Origin: JBCBKP01 sp038521625
Lineage (GTDB): Bacteria > Planctomycetota > Phycisphaerae > Phycisphaerales > UBA1924
Direction: 5' to 3'
NCBI GenBank assembly: GCA_038521625.1
Contig: JBCBKP010000003.1
Location: 62,001-126,000 of the forward strand
Length of the DNA stretch: 64,000 nt
Part shown: positions 33,286-41,095 of the stretch, in pieces
Position numbering within the stretch: the stretch's first letter is position 1
Layout: each line of letters starts with the position of its first letter
Notes under the pieces: generated by a model
What the model was told of the DNA's origin: nothing
The model's input: only the letters and a program-made list of their open reading frames with translations
Database searches by the model: none
Made by a program: the position numbers and the translations under genes

Positions 33286-34546
33286 CCGAGCCGACGATCT
33301 GTGCGGCGCGTTCCATCTCGTCCCGCGTCGTCAGGATGTCGGGGCAGAGCCGGATATAGCCGGTACCCGTCACCGGGCAGGGGCGGGCGTCGGTCGCGAC
33401 GCCGCGATCGCGGAGCTCGTCGGACTTGGTCATGGCGCCGGAGTGCGGGACGAGCAGGTAGCCGCCGTGGGTGCCGAGCGCGGTGGTCTGGACCCCGTGT
33501 GCGCCGAGCTGTTCCCTGAGGATCGCCTGCTGCTCCAGGCTGTACGCGCGGAGCCGGTCGACGCCGAGCGCGAGCGTGAGCTCGAGCCCGCCCATCGCCT
33601 GGTAGTAGGTCAGGACGGGGGGCGTGCTCTCGAGCCAGGCGTCGCCGCCGTACGAGAGGCGCGGCGTGTCGTGGCGCTCGTACTTGAACGTGTCGCGCTT
33701 GGCGAACCAGCCGGTGTCGAGCGTGGTGAGCGCGCCGGCGGACGCCTCGCCGCGGTCGTCGAGCTTGTCCAGGTGCCTGGGGTGAACCGCGAGCCAGCAG
33801 GCGCCGGTCAGGCCGCGGGTGTACTTGTAGTTGCCGCCGATGGCGAAGTCGGGGGCGAGCCGGTCGAAGCCGACGTCGATCACGCCGGCCGAGTGGTAGG
33901 TGTCGAGGACGACCAGCGCGCCGCACTCGCGGGCGCGGGCGATGACCGTCTCGAGATTGTCGAGGACGAGCCCGGTTACGAAGAGCACCTGGCTGACCAT
34001 GACGAGGTCGGTCTCGGGGGTGATCGCGGCGGCGACGTCGCGCCCGTGGAAGGCGCCGCGGGCGTCGCCCCCGACCCAGGAGATCTCGGCGCGGCCTCTT
34101 GCGGCGTAGGTCTTGAGGATGAAGTCGATCGAGTCGAACTCGCCGCGGGTGGCGACGATGTTGGGCTTGGTCGTGGGCAGCGCGTTGAGGACCGCGCGGA
34201 GGCCCTGGCCGGCGCTGGTCTTGGGGACGACCGCGTCGGGGCGGGCGCAGCCGATCAGGCGGGCCATCAGGGCCCTGTACTTGGTCTGGGCCTCGAGCCA
34301 GGGTCCCCAGGCGTGGTCCATCCGCTCGTACCAGAGGTCGAGGGCGTTCGCGACTTCGTGGGCGGTCAGATCGAGCGGGCGTCCGAGCGAGTGGTTGGCG
34401 AGGTAGATCTCGTCGCGTCGGAGCACGCGCGAGAAGAGCGGCCTGATGTGCTCGGCGAGGCGGGACTCGGTGAGCGGCCCGTCGCCGATGGCGCGGACCG
34501 GGCCGGCGATCTCGTCGCGGATGAGGCTCTCGGTGGCGGTCGGCAT
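33272..34546 (-). CDS. kynU: Kynureninase
   Basis: PLP enzyme that cleaves kynurenine (or 3-hydroxykynurenine) to anthranilate (or 3-hydroxyanthranilate) and alanine. The 424-residue protein has Y-L-A-N-H-S-L-G near residue 45, W-x-x-x-M at 70-80, the P-K-T-S-A-G-Q-G-L segment, V-V-L-D-T-Y-H-S-A-G-V with the PLP-binding Asp, and the PLP lysine motif G-G-N-Y-K-Y-T-R-G. These and the adjacent tryptophan dioxygenase gene support the assignment over other class V aminotransferases. It is third in a minus-strand unit after kynA and the T-G-H-G repeat lipoprotein. The third enzyme, kynurenine formamidase, is not in the window in recognisable form. Confidence 0.85.
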   Translation of the reverse strand: MPTATESLIRDEIAGPVRAIGDGPLTESRLAEHIRPLFSRVLRRDEIYLANHSLGRPLDLTAHEVANALDLWYERMDHAWGPWLEAQTKYRALMARLIGCARPDAVVPKTSAGQGLRAVLNALPTTKPNIVATRGEFDSIDFILKTYAARGRAEISWVGGDARGAFHGRDVAAAITPETDLVMVSQVLFVTGLVLDNLETVIARARECGALVVLDTYHSAGVIDVGFDRLAPDFAIGGNYKYTRGLTGACWLAVHPRHLDKLDDRGEASAGALTTLDTGWFAKRDTFKYERHDTPRLSYGGDAWLESTPPVLTYYQAMGGLELTLALGVDRLRAYSLEQQAILREQLGAHGVQTTALGTHGGYLLVPHSGAMTKSDELRDRGVATDARPCPVTGTGYIRLCPDILTTRDEMERAAQIVGSVMRG

Positions 34547-34552
34547 GAAGCA

Positions 34553-34595
34553 GCATCCCCCGAGGCAGCGCCGCCCGCGCCGCCCCGAGGGATGC
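34553..34595 (-). repeat. Inverted repeat in the kynU leader
   Basis: GCATCCC (34553-34559) and GGGATGC (34589-34595) can pair with a 29-base GC-rich loop. On the minus strand the right-hand half lies just upstream of the kynU start and includes the only G-rich stretch that could act as a ribosome site. It is also the 3' region of the preceding lipoprotein gene, so it could end that transcript instead. Confidence 0.4.
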
Positions 34596-34622
34596 TATAT
34601 GCGCCACGGGATGCGCGCCGGG

Positions 34623-35582
34623 CTAGCCGCCGTCGCGCACGCGGACCGAGATGACGCCGTGCCCGGTCGTCAGGCTGGCGGATTCGGGCCCGTCGAGCTG
34701 GATGGTCGCGCTGCGGCGCGAGTCGATCCTGTTGCCGTTGGGCATCTCGAAGCGGACGCGTCCGTAGCCGGTGCGCCCGGTCAGCTCTCCGATCAGGTGT
34801 GAGTCGGTCACGAGCTCGATGTTGCCGTGCCCGGTGTTCGCGTCGATCGAGCCGTGGTCGTCGTCGCCGACGAAGCGGATCGAGCCGTGGCCGGTGCGCA
34901 GCAGAACGGTGGAGCCCGGGTCCTCGACGTCGATCGGGCCGTGCCCGGTCCGGGCGGTCAGGACGCCCGAGACGTCGGTTGCCGAGATCGTGCCGTGGCC
35001 GGTCTTGAGCATGGCGTCCCCGGCGAGGTGCTCGGCGTAGATGCCGCCGTGCCCGCTGCGGGCCTCGACCTCGCCGGCGATCTCGTAGAGCTCGATGCCG
35101 CCGTGGCCGGTGTAGACGTTGGCCGGGCCGTCGACGCTCCAGAGATCGACGGGGCCGTGACCGGTGCGGATCTGGGCGGCGGTGATGCGGCTGGGGACGC
35201 GGACGACGTAGCCGACGCCGTCGCGGCCCTTGTCGGGCCATTCGGCCTCGAGGTGGAGGGTGCCGAGCTCGATCTCGGGCTCGAGGACGACCTCCTGGAG
35301 GCGGTGTTCCTTGCTGGTTCGGAGGCGGGCGAGGACGAGGACGCGGTCGGGGTCGGGCTCGGTCGAGCCGAGCTCACGCTCGGCCCACTCGGGCATCGGG
35401 ACGCCGTGGGGTGCAACGTCGACGGCGCCGTGCCTGGTCTTGAGCTCGACGGCGAGCTCGGTCGGCGCGTCGAGCTCGTAGACGCGGTCCTCGGTGAACT
35501 TCATCGAGGAGTAGCAGCCCGTCGCGAGCGTGCTGGCGGCGAGCGCGAACGCGGCGGCGGTCGGGAATCGTCCGGTCTGCAT
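34623..35582 (-). CDS. Lipoprotein with about nine T-G-H-G repeats (DUF4097-like beta-helix)
   Basis: A 319-residue lipoprotein (lipobox A-T-G-C near residue 23). After a short N-terminal region it is built from strand-turn repeats R-T-G-H-G-P-V-D-L, Y-T-G-H-G-G-I-E-L, R-S-G-H-G-G-I-Y-A, K-T-G-H-G-T-I-S-A, R-T-G-H-G-P-I-D-V, R-T-G-H-G-S-I-R-F, N-T-G-H-G-N-I-E-L, R-T-G-Y-G-R-V-R-F and T-T-G-H-G-V-I-S-V. The first six are spaced exactly 18 residues apart. DUF4097-type adhesin-like helices normally show T-G-S-G in this place; here nearly every turn has His. AAGGAGG precedes ATG 35582. It lies between kynA and kynU. Function unknown. Confidence 0.88.
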   Translation of the reverse strand: MQTGRFPTAAAFALAASTLATGCYSSMKFTEDRVYELDAPTELAVELKTRHGAVDVAPHGVPMPEWAERELGSTEPDPDRVLVLARLRTSKEHRLQEVVLEPEIELGTLHLEAEWPDKGRDGVGYVVRVPSRITAAQIRTGHGPVDLWSVDGPANVYTGHGGIELYEIAGEVEARSGHGGIYAEHLAGDAMLKTGHGTISATDVSGVLTARTGHGPIDVEDPGSTVLLRTGHGSIRFVGDDDHGSIDANTGHGNIELVTDSHLIGELTGRTGYGRVRFEMPNGNRIDSRRSATIQLDGPESASLTTGHGVISVRVRDGG

Positions 35583-35664
35583 GGTCGGCGGCCTCCTTGG
35601 CGCGGGACGGCCCGCGCTGACGGAGGGGTTTGGGAGAACGCGGCGGCCGATTTCGGGGCGCGGC

Positions 35665-36501
35665 TCAGAGCCGCGTGCGGACCTCCCAGAGCTCTGGGAA
35701 GAAGACGTGGTCGATCATCTTGCGGAGGAAGGGGACGCCGCTGGAGCCGCCGGTGCCGGTCTTGTAGCCGATGATGCGTTCGACGGTCTTCATGTGGCGG
35801 TAGCGCCAGAGGCTGAACGACTCCTCGATGTCCACGAGCTTCTCGGCCATCTCGTAGGCGTCCCAGTGGTTCTCGGGGTGCTTGTAGACGGCCTCCATGG
35901 CCGCGACGACGCCCTCGTCGGCGGTGTGCGGCACGGTGACGTCCCGCTCCAGGACGTGCTGGGGGACCGGCAGCCCGCGGCGCCCGAGGTGGCGCAGGAA
36001 CTCGTCGTACAGGCTCGGGGCGTCGAGCGCGCCCTGGAGCGCCGCGTGGGCGTCGGGGTCGTGGCGGTGCATCTCGACCGCGCGGGCGTCCTTGTTGCCG
36101 AGCATGAACTCGACGGTGCGGTACTGCACCGACTGGAACCCGCTCGCGCTGCCGAGGAACGATCGGAACTGGGTGTATTCGCTTGGCGTGAGGGTCGCGA
36201 GCACGGCCCACTGGTCGAAGAGCTGGCGTTGGATGTGCTTGACGCGGGCGAGGATCTTGAAACACGGCTCGAGCTGGTCGCGGCGGACGCAGGCGATCGC
36301 CTCGCGGAGCTCGTGGATGACGAGCTTGAACCAGAGCTCGGTGGTCTGGTGCTGGATGATGAACAGCATCTCGTCGTGGTGGGGCGGGTCGCTGACGGGC
36401 GCCTGCGCCGTCAGCAGCTTGCCCAGACCCAGGTAGTCGCCGTAGGTCATCCGGCCGGCGTGGTCGGTGACGATGCCCGCTTCGAACTCGCGTTGTGCCA
36501 T
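35665..36501 (-). CDS. kynA: Tryptophan 2,3-dioxygenase
   Basis: Haem enzyme opening the indole ring of tryptophan to N-formylkynurenine, the first step of the kynurenine route. The 278-residue protein has M-T-Y-G-D-Y-L-G-L at 18-26, the catalytic-site segment M-L-F-I-I-Q-H-Q-T-T-E-L-W-F-K with His51, and the axial haem ligand His236 in W-R-Y-R-H-M-K-T-V-E-R-I-I-G, followed by K-T-G-T-G-G-S-S-G. All family hallmarks are present. The start is ATG 36501 with TACCCT 6 nt upstream, so it is predicted leaderless. Kynureninase lies two genes downstream. Confidence 0.95.
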   Translation of the reverse strand: MAQREFEAGIVTDHAGRMTYGDYLGLGKLLTAQAPVSDPPHHDEMLFIIQHQTTELWFKLVIHELREAIACVRRDQLEPCFKILARVKHIQRQLFDQWAVLATLTPSEYTQFRSFLGSASGFQSVQYRTVEFMLGNKDARAVEMHRHDPDAHAALQGALDAPSLYDEFLRHLGRRGLPVPQHVLERDVTVPHTADEGVVAAMEAVYKHPENHWDAYEMAEKLVDIEESFSLWRYRHMKTVERIIGYKTGTGGSSGVPFLRKMIDHVFFPELWEVRTRL

Positions 36502-36513
36502 GGGGCGAGGGTA
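36502..36513 (-). promoter_or_regulatory. Leaderless-type -10 element of kynA
   Basis: On the minus strand TACCCT (complement of 36508-36513) plus CGCCCC precedes ATG 36501. No ribosome site. Confidence 0.6.
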
Positions 36514-36536
36514 CCGGCCCGAGGCGTCGGGCCGGG

Positions 36537-36809
36537 TCAGTCGGGCTCGCCGATCTCGATGCCCGATTCGCCGGCCGAGACGATCTCGCTGAGGTCGAAT
36601 GGGACCTCGCGCCGGACGATCTCGCCGCGTCGGGTGTCCTCGGCCGAGGGCGCGAGGGCGTGTGACCGCCATGCCCGGGCTGTATCGAGCTCGGTCGAAC
36701 CGCAGCCGCCGGCGATCGCGATCGCGATCGCGAGAAGCGCGAGCCCGGCGGGCCCGGCGACGGCCCGGTTCTCTCGGGCGGTGAGATGGGGGCAATGGCG
36801 TGCTGGCAT
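36537..36809 (-). CDS. Small predicted lipoprotein
   Basis: A 90-residue frame with a plausible lipoprotein signal: a hydrophobic run A-G-P-A-G-L-A-L-L-A-I-A-I-A-I-A-G-G-C with the lipobox Cys near residue 32, then a short acidic mature part (E-L-D-T-A-R-A-W-R-S-H-A...F-D-L-S-E-I-V-S-A-G). Upstream of ATG 36809 I see no ribosome site. It ends 35 bases before the kynA start, so it is on the same strand but kynA has its own promoter. No family recognised. The signal peptide is the main support. Confidence 0.5.
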   Translation of the reverse strand: MPARHCPHLTARENRAVAGPAGLALLAIAIAIAGGCGSTELDTARAWRSHALAPSAEDTRRGEIVRREVPFDLSEIVSAGESGIEIGEPD

Positions 36810-36949
36810 TCGGCGGGGCCCGCGGGCTCGCGCGGGGGGCGCGAAACCACCTCGGGAGATCGGCGGTCGATGGCGGGCGGTGCCGCGGGGCTGACCGGGG
36901 TTCGGGTTGCGCCGCGAAGCGGCGTCGGTCCTGCCGCCTGGACTCGCGG

Positions 36950-37003
36950 GCCGGGTTGGTTCTCGGCCCGGGCTGGTTCTCGGGCTGGTTCTCTGGCGGG
37001 GGG
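36950..37003 (+). repeat. Short imperfect tandem repeats upstream of the sugar isomerase gene
   Basis: The sequence GGCTGGTTCTCGG and close variants occur three times in a row between about 36953 and 37000. It lies within a GC-rich non-coding stretch (36810-37086) between two divergent units. No function is apparent. The only other element in the stretch is TAAGAT at 37052-37057, a likely -10 for the following gene. Confidence 0.5.
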
Positions 37004-37086
37004 CTCCGGGGGTGGATTCTGGGACCGCGGGCCTGCTGCGCCCGGGCCCGCTAAGATCGCGCTCGCACACCCGAACGGAGCCCGTG

Positions 37087-37959
37087 ATGCGGATCGCGTT
37101 TAGCACAGTGGCCTGCCCGGAATGGACCCTCGACCGGGCGATCGAGTTCGCCGGTGAGCACGGGTTCGACGGGCTGGAGATGCGGACGTTCGGGCACGCT
37201 TCGTTCGAGTTCGTGCCGGAGCCGTCGCAGACGGGCAGCGCGAAGCTCCGCGACCTCTTCGAGGACGCGGGCGTGGAGCCGGCGGTGCTCGCGACGTCGA
37301 TCAAATACTCCGATCCGGTGCTCCCGCCGGTGCTCGGGCGGGTGATCGGCGACTTCGACCGGCCGGTGCGCGAGACCAAGCACATGGTCGAGGTTGCGGC
37401 GCGGAGCGAGTGCCCCTTCGTGCGCGTGTTCGGGTTCGAGTTCGAGCCGGGGGAGGGGCGGAAGAGCGGGCTGCGTCGGATCGGTCAGCGGCTGGAGCTC
37501 GCGCTCAAGACGGCGCGCCACACCGGGGTCCGGCTGCTGCTGGAGAACGGCGGCTCGTTCAACACCTCGAGCGATCTTCTCGAACTGATCGAGATGTGCG
37601 AGAGCCCGCTGCTGGCGGCCTCATACTCGCCGGCGGCGGCGATGAGCGCGGGGGAGGACCCGGTCGAGGGCCTGCGTCGGCTGGGCTCGAGGCTGGAGGT
37701 CGTGAAGCTGAAGGACTTCGACGAGGGCCGGCCGGTGCCGATCGGCACGGGCGAGATCCCGAACGAGGAGGTCGTCCGTGAGCTGGCCGCTCGGGGCTAC
37801 CGGGGTTGGTGCTCGATCGAGTGGGACCGCGCCTGGCTTCCCGACCTGGAGGACCCGACGCGGGTGCTGCCGCGGTCGCTCGATACGGTCCGCGGCTGGT
37901 CGATGCCCGAGCTGACCGAGCGCGAGCGCCGCAAGTTCGCGTCGAACCAGATCGCCTGA
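37087..37959 (+). CDS. Sugar phosphate isomerase/epimerase-like TIM-barrel protein
   Basis: A 290-residue AP-endonuclease-2/xylose-isomerase-like protein. It begins M-R-I-A-F-S-T-V-A-C-P-E-W-T-L-D-R-A-I-E-F-A...G-F-D-G-L-E-M-R, the usual start of this family. Later strands include R-L-L-L-E-N-G-G-S-F-N-T-S (metal-ligand Glu region), V-V-K-L-K-D-F-D-E-G-R-P-V-P-I-G-T-G-E-I and W-C-S-I-E-W-D-R (second Glu). These barrels epimerise or isomerise sugars or inositol-type keto compounds; the substrate is not readable. ATG 37087 is used; GTG 37084 directly before it is possible. TAAGAT at 37052-37057 is a likely -10. Confidence 0.85.
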   Translation: MRIAFSTVACPEWTLDRAIEFAGEHGFDGLEMRTFGHASFEFVPEPSQTGSAKLRDLFEDAGVEPAVLATSIKYSDPVLPPVLGRVIGDFDRPVRETKHMVEVAARSECPFVRVFGFEFEPGEGRKSGLRRIGQRLELALKTARHTGVRLLLENGGSFNTSSDLLELIEMCESPLLAASYSPAAAMSAGEDPVEGLRRLGSRLEVVKLKDFDEGRPVPIGTGEIPNEEVVRELAARGYRGWCSIEWDRAWLPDLEDPTRVLPRSLDTVRGWSMPELTERERRKFASNQIA

Positions 37960-37965
37960 GCCGGA

Positions 37966-37977
37966 TATGGTTGACCG
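37966..37977 (+). promoter_or_regulatory. Leaderless-type -10 element of queG
   Basis: TATGGT (37966-37971) plus TGACCG precedes the GTG start of queG at 37978. It begins 7 bases after the stop of the preceding gene, so queG can be expressed separately although the two genes are only 18 bases apart. Confidence 0.6.
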
Positions 37978-39087
37978 GTGACCGACGCCGGCCCATCGCC
38001 CTCGCAGCGTGTCGTCGAGCTCTGTCTCCGGCGCGGCTTCGCGGCGGCGGGGGTCTGCGACCTGGCGGCGAGCGCGTACGCGGACGAGCTCCGAGATTGG
38101 CTCGGGCGTGGATGCCACGGGTCGATGGCGTACCTCGAGAAGTCGTTCGATGTGCGCACGGATCCGTCGCTCCTGCTCGAGGACGCGCGGTCGGCGGTGA
38201 TGGTCGCCGATCTCTACGCGGTCCGATCGGACAACGTCGACCCGCCGCTGCCCGAGGGCCACGGGCGGATCGCGCGGTACGGGCGTGGGCGGGACTACCA
38301 CGACGTGATCAAGAAGCGGCTGCACGCGGTCTGCGACGAGCTGCGGTCGGCGTATCTGGGCGAACAGTTCCGGGCGTTCGTCGATACGGCGCCGGTGCTC
38401 GAGCGCGAGCTGGCGGCGCGCGCGGGGATCGGCTGGACGGGCAAGCACACGCTGGCGATCCATCCCGAGCTGGGGAGCTATCTGCTCTTGGGCGGGTTCG
38501 TGACGACGATGGCGCTCGAGCCGCCGGCATCGCAGGCGGTGATCACCGACCACTGCGGGAGCTGCACGCGGTGCATCGACGCGTGCCCGACCGACGCGAT
38601 CACGCCGTACTCGGTCGATGCGACGCGGTGCATCAGCTATCTGACGATCGAGCGGCGCGGTCCGATCGATGCCGGGCTGTTCGAGGGGGTCGGTGACTGG
38701 CTCTACGGCTGCGATGTCTGCCAGGAGGTCTGCCCGCACAACTCGGCCGAGGGCTTCGGGCGCACGGGCGACGCGGCGGTGATCCCGGCGTACGCGAGCG
38801 AGCGGTCGTCGTTCGACCTGCTCGGGGTGCTCGGGTGGGACGAGGACGAGCGGCGGGAAGCGCTCCGCGGCTCGGCGATGAAGCGGGCGAAGCTGAGCCA
38901 GTGGCGTCGAAACGCGGTGGTGTGCTTGTCGAGCCTCGCTCGGGCCGGCGATGCGAGGGCGCGGGCGGCGGTCGAGGCGGCGACGCGGGATGGGGACCCG
39001 CTGGTGGCCGAGACAGCGAAGGCCGCGGTTCGGGGCTTGGCGCAGTCGGACGGGGCGACGGAGGCTGAACGCGACGGTTCGCGTTAG
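37978..39087 (+). CDS. queG: Epoxyqueuosine reductase QueG
   Basis: Cobalamin- and Fe-S-dependent enzyme that reduces epoxyqueuosine to queuosine in the anticodon of certain tRNAs. The 369-residue protein has G-C-H-G-S-M-A-Y-L at 45-53, the catalytic Asp136 in V-D-T-A-P-V-L-E-R, G-W-x-G-K-H-T at 152-157, and two 4Fe-4S clusters: C193-x2-C196-x2-C199-x3-C203 (CGSCTRCIDACP) and C218 with C245-x2-C248-x3-C252 (CDVCQEVCP). A HEAT-like C-terminal segment follows. Its stop overlaps that of the convergent membrane protein gene (TTAG). Confidence 0.95.
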   Translation: MTDAGPSPSQRVVELCLRRGFAAAGVCDLAASAYADELRDWLGRGCHGSMAYLEKSFDVRTDPSLLLEDARSAVMVADLYAVRSDNVDPPLPEGHGRIARYGRGRDYHDVIKKRLHAVCDELRSAYLGEQFRAFVDTAPVLERELAARAGIGWTGKHTLAIHPELGSYLLLGGFVTTMALEPPASQAVITDHCGSCTRCIDACPTDAITPYSVDATRCISYLTIERRGPIDAGLFEGVGDWLYGCDVCQEVCPHNSAEGFGRTGDAAVIPAYASERSSFDLLGVLGWDEDERREALRGSAMKRAKLSQWRRNAVVCLSSLARAGDARARAAVEAATRDGDPLVAETAKAAVRGLAQSDGATEAERDGSR

Positions 39088-40256
39088 ACGCGGGCGAGCT
39101 TGGTTCGTTGGCGTCCGAGGGAGGGCGCCAGTGCTGCCGCCGCGAAGACCACGACCAGGCCGGGGACGAGCCAGAGCTCGTTGTGGGGCTCGTCGAGCTC
39201 GAGGAACCCGTTCCAGTAGAACACCCCGGCGACGCATACGGCGGCGGCGGCGAGCCAGTAGGTGATCCGGTCGGCGCGGCCGCGGGCCTTGGCGATCAGC
39301 AGGTAGCCCGGGAAGAGCAGGCCGTAGGCGGAGAGCAGGACGCGGTAGGCGACCTCGCGGCCGGAGACGCCGGCGTCCTCGAGCCCGGACCAGAACGACA
39401 TCGCGATGCCGAGCGAGAGGCCGAGGGTGATCGCGGTCGCGACCCAGCGCCGGGGCATGCGGAGCGTCGGCAGGTCGCGGAGGGCCGCGGCGTGGACGCG
39501 GACGGTGAAGCAGAGCTGGATGACCGCGTGGACCGCGTAGAGCTTGGGGGCGAGGTCGGTCGCGCTCTCGCCCCAGAGCAGGTGCTCGCGCGCGGCGTAG
39601 GTGAGCGCGATCATGGCGGCGAAGAAGACGCCGAATCCGAGGGCGAAGGCGGCGCGCGATTCGTTGCGTCCCATGCCGCGGCGGGCGCGGTGGAAGGTCG
39701 GGTCGAGGTGCGGGCAGAGCAGGAAGCCGAGGGTCGAGACCGGGGCCATCCAGATCAGGCCGGACTCGAAGAACGGCTCGGCCCGGCTCTGCCACTCGAG
39801 CCGTCCCGTGTTCGCGAGGTAGACGCCCGCGCCCATGGAGATCGCCCAGACGACCCCTGCCGCGACGAGCACGCGCGGCGTGCGTTGGACGAAGGCGAGG
39901 GCCGTCCATGCGACCACGGCCAGGGGGACGAGCCATGGCAGGGAGTCGGCGGGGTTCCAGCCGGTGCAGAGCCAGCCGAGGAAGAAGGCCTGGTAGAGGA
40001 TCGTGACCAGCGAGAAGCCGATGACGGCGGGCTTGTGCTCTTCGACGAAGCGTCGGCTGGCCTCGGCCGAGCCGTAGAACCAGGCCATCGCCGCGGCGCC
40101 GAGGACGTTGGGGACCGCGAAGACCAGGAACCCGGGCCAGCCGAAGTCGCGTGCCATGAGCGCCGGCATGAACATGCCGATGCACCAGGTCCAGGAGCAC
40201 GCGAGGAAGAGCGCCCAGCCTGCGATGCGCCAGGGGCTCGGCGGGAGTCGTGACAT
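39084..40256 (-). CDS. Polytopic membrane protein, unknown function
   Basis: A 390-residue protein with about ten hydrophobic helices spread over the full length. The first helices read G-W-A-L-F-L-A-C-S-W-T-W-C-I-G-M-F-M and W-P-G-F-L-V-F-A-V-P-N-V-L-G-A-A-A-M. The N-P-x-x-x-L-P-W and H-L-D-P-T-F-H-R-A-R segments are charged loops. The 'FxVPNVLGAAxMAW' stretch recalls the unwound helix of APC-type or sodium-solute transporters, but no family signature is clear. It starts 5 bases after the stop of the thioesterase-like gene and is therefore part of that minus-strand unit (metallo-hydrolase, thioesterase-like, this gene). Confidence 0.78.
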   Translation of the reverse strand: MSRLPPSPWRIAGWALFLACSWTWCIGMFMPALMARDFGWPGFLVFAVPNVLGAAAMAWFYGSAEASRRFVEEHKPAVIGFSLVTILYQAFFLGWLCTGWNPADSLPWLVPLAVVAWTALAFVQRTPRVLVAAGVVWAISMGAGVYLANTGRLEWQSRAEPFFESGLIWMAPVSTLGFLLCPHLDPTFHRARRGMGRNESRAAFALGFGVFFAAMIALTYAAREHLLWGESATDLAPKLYAVHAVIQLCFTVRVHAAALRDLPTLRMPRRWVATAITLGLSLGIAMSFWSGLEDAGVSGREVAYRVLLSAYGLLFPGYLLIAKARGRADRITYWLAAAAVCVAGVFYWNGFLELDEPHNELWLVPGLVVVFAAAALAPSLGRQRTKLARV

Positions 40257-40261
40257 CTGTG

Positions 40262-41095
40262 TCAGCTCTCGGAGGGCTGTTGCTTGCGCGACTCGGCCGC
40301 GGCGTTGCGCTGGGCCTTGGCCTTGTGGTGCGCCTTGGGCGTCACGTGGAAGGTGATGGTCGCCTTGCCGACGCGCTTCTCTCGGTTGCGGAGTCGCTCG
40401 AGCCGTTCGGCCCGGCTGGGACGCCCCGGCGACTCCGGCGTCGATTGGATCTCGCTCTTGCGGCGCTTGCGCCGCTCCTTGCGGATCTCCTTCTTGACCT
40501 TGTCGCCGACCATGGTCGGGAGGATCTGGACGACGTCCATGCCGAGCGTGATGTTGAACTCGCCGCCGGCCTCGACCTTGGCCTCGAGGTCCTCGGTCGG
40601 GGTGATCCGGTACTCGGCGGGCCCGAAGCAGGGACGGAGGAATCGGTAGTCGAGCTTCTTGCAGACGACGGTGTAGTCGCCGCCGCAGACGCCGAAGACG
40701 TACATGCCGCCGGCGATCTCGGAGTTGCCGAGCAGGGCGGCGCCGGCCATCGCGTTGTACCAGTTCTTATTGAAGCGCCGGAACGGGAGCTCGGCCGCGA
40801 AGGTGTTGTCGCCCACGCGCCGCATGCGGATGCCCGAGCGGAAGGCGTAGGGCAGGTAGACGAGCGAGCAGAGGCGGTGCCAGAAGTTGTTGCGGGTCGA
40901 GAGACGCGAGACGAACGCCTCGATCTTCTCGAAGAAGGTCTTCTTCTCCGAGCTCGCCGCGGAGCGCCGGGCGGCGCGCTCGAGCTCGGACGACGGGACC
41001 GACCCGGCGGCGGAGACCGCGGACTCGGCGGGCGGGCTCTCGGCTGAGGCCTCGGCGTGATTGCCAGTGTTGGGTTCGGTCAGCTGGGATGTCAC
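40262..41095 (-). CDS. Hotdog-fold thioesterase-like protein (DUF4442-like) with basic tail
   Basis: A 277-residue protein. The middle, about residues 70-170, matches the DUF4442/PaaI-type hotdog layout: G-I-R-M-R-R-V-G-D-N-T-F-A-A-E-L-P, then F-N-K-N-W-Y-N-A-M-A-G-A-A-L-L-G-N-S-E-I-A-G-G-M, then V-V-C-K-K-L-D-Y-R-F-L-R-P. Such proteins hydrolyse acyl-CoA or bind acyl groups. The N-terminal 55 residues are Ser/Ala/Glu-rich and the last 80 are strikingly basic (K-K-E-I-R-K-E-R-R-K-R-R-K, then R-N-R-E-K-R-V), which is unusual for the family. The GTG start at 41095 overlaps the metallo-hydrolase stop (GTGA). Confidence 0.75.
   Translation of the reverse strand: MTSQLTEPNTGNHAEASAESPPAESAVSAAGSVPSSELERAARRSAASSEKKTFFEKIEAFVSRLSTRNNFWHRLCSLVYLPYAFRSGIRMRRVGDNTFAAELPFRRFNKNWYNAMAGAALLGNSEIAGGMYVFGVCGGDYTVVCKKLDYRFLRPCFGPAEYRITPTEDLEAKVEAGGEFNITLGMDVVQILPTMVGDKVKKEIRKERRKRRKSEIQSTPESPGRPSRAERLERLRNREKRVGKATITFHVTPKAHHKAKAQRNAAAESRKQQPSES

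Noticed and set aside
34690..35180. The regular T-G-H-G coding repeats resemble a CRISPR-like spacing in DNA.
   Set aside because: Units are 54 bases and translate as a clear protein repeat; DNA copies differ at many sites and there are no Cas genes.
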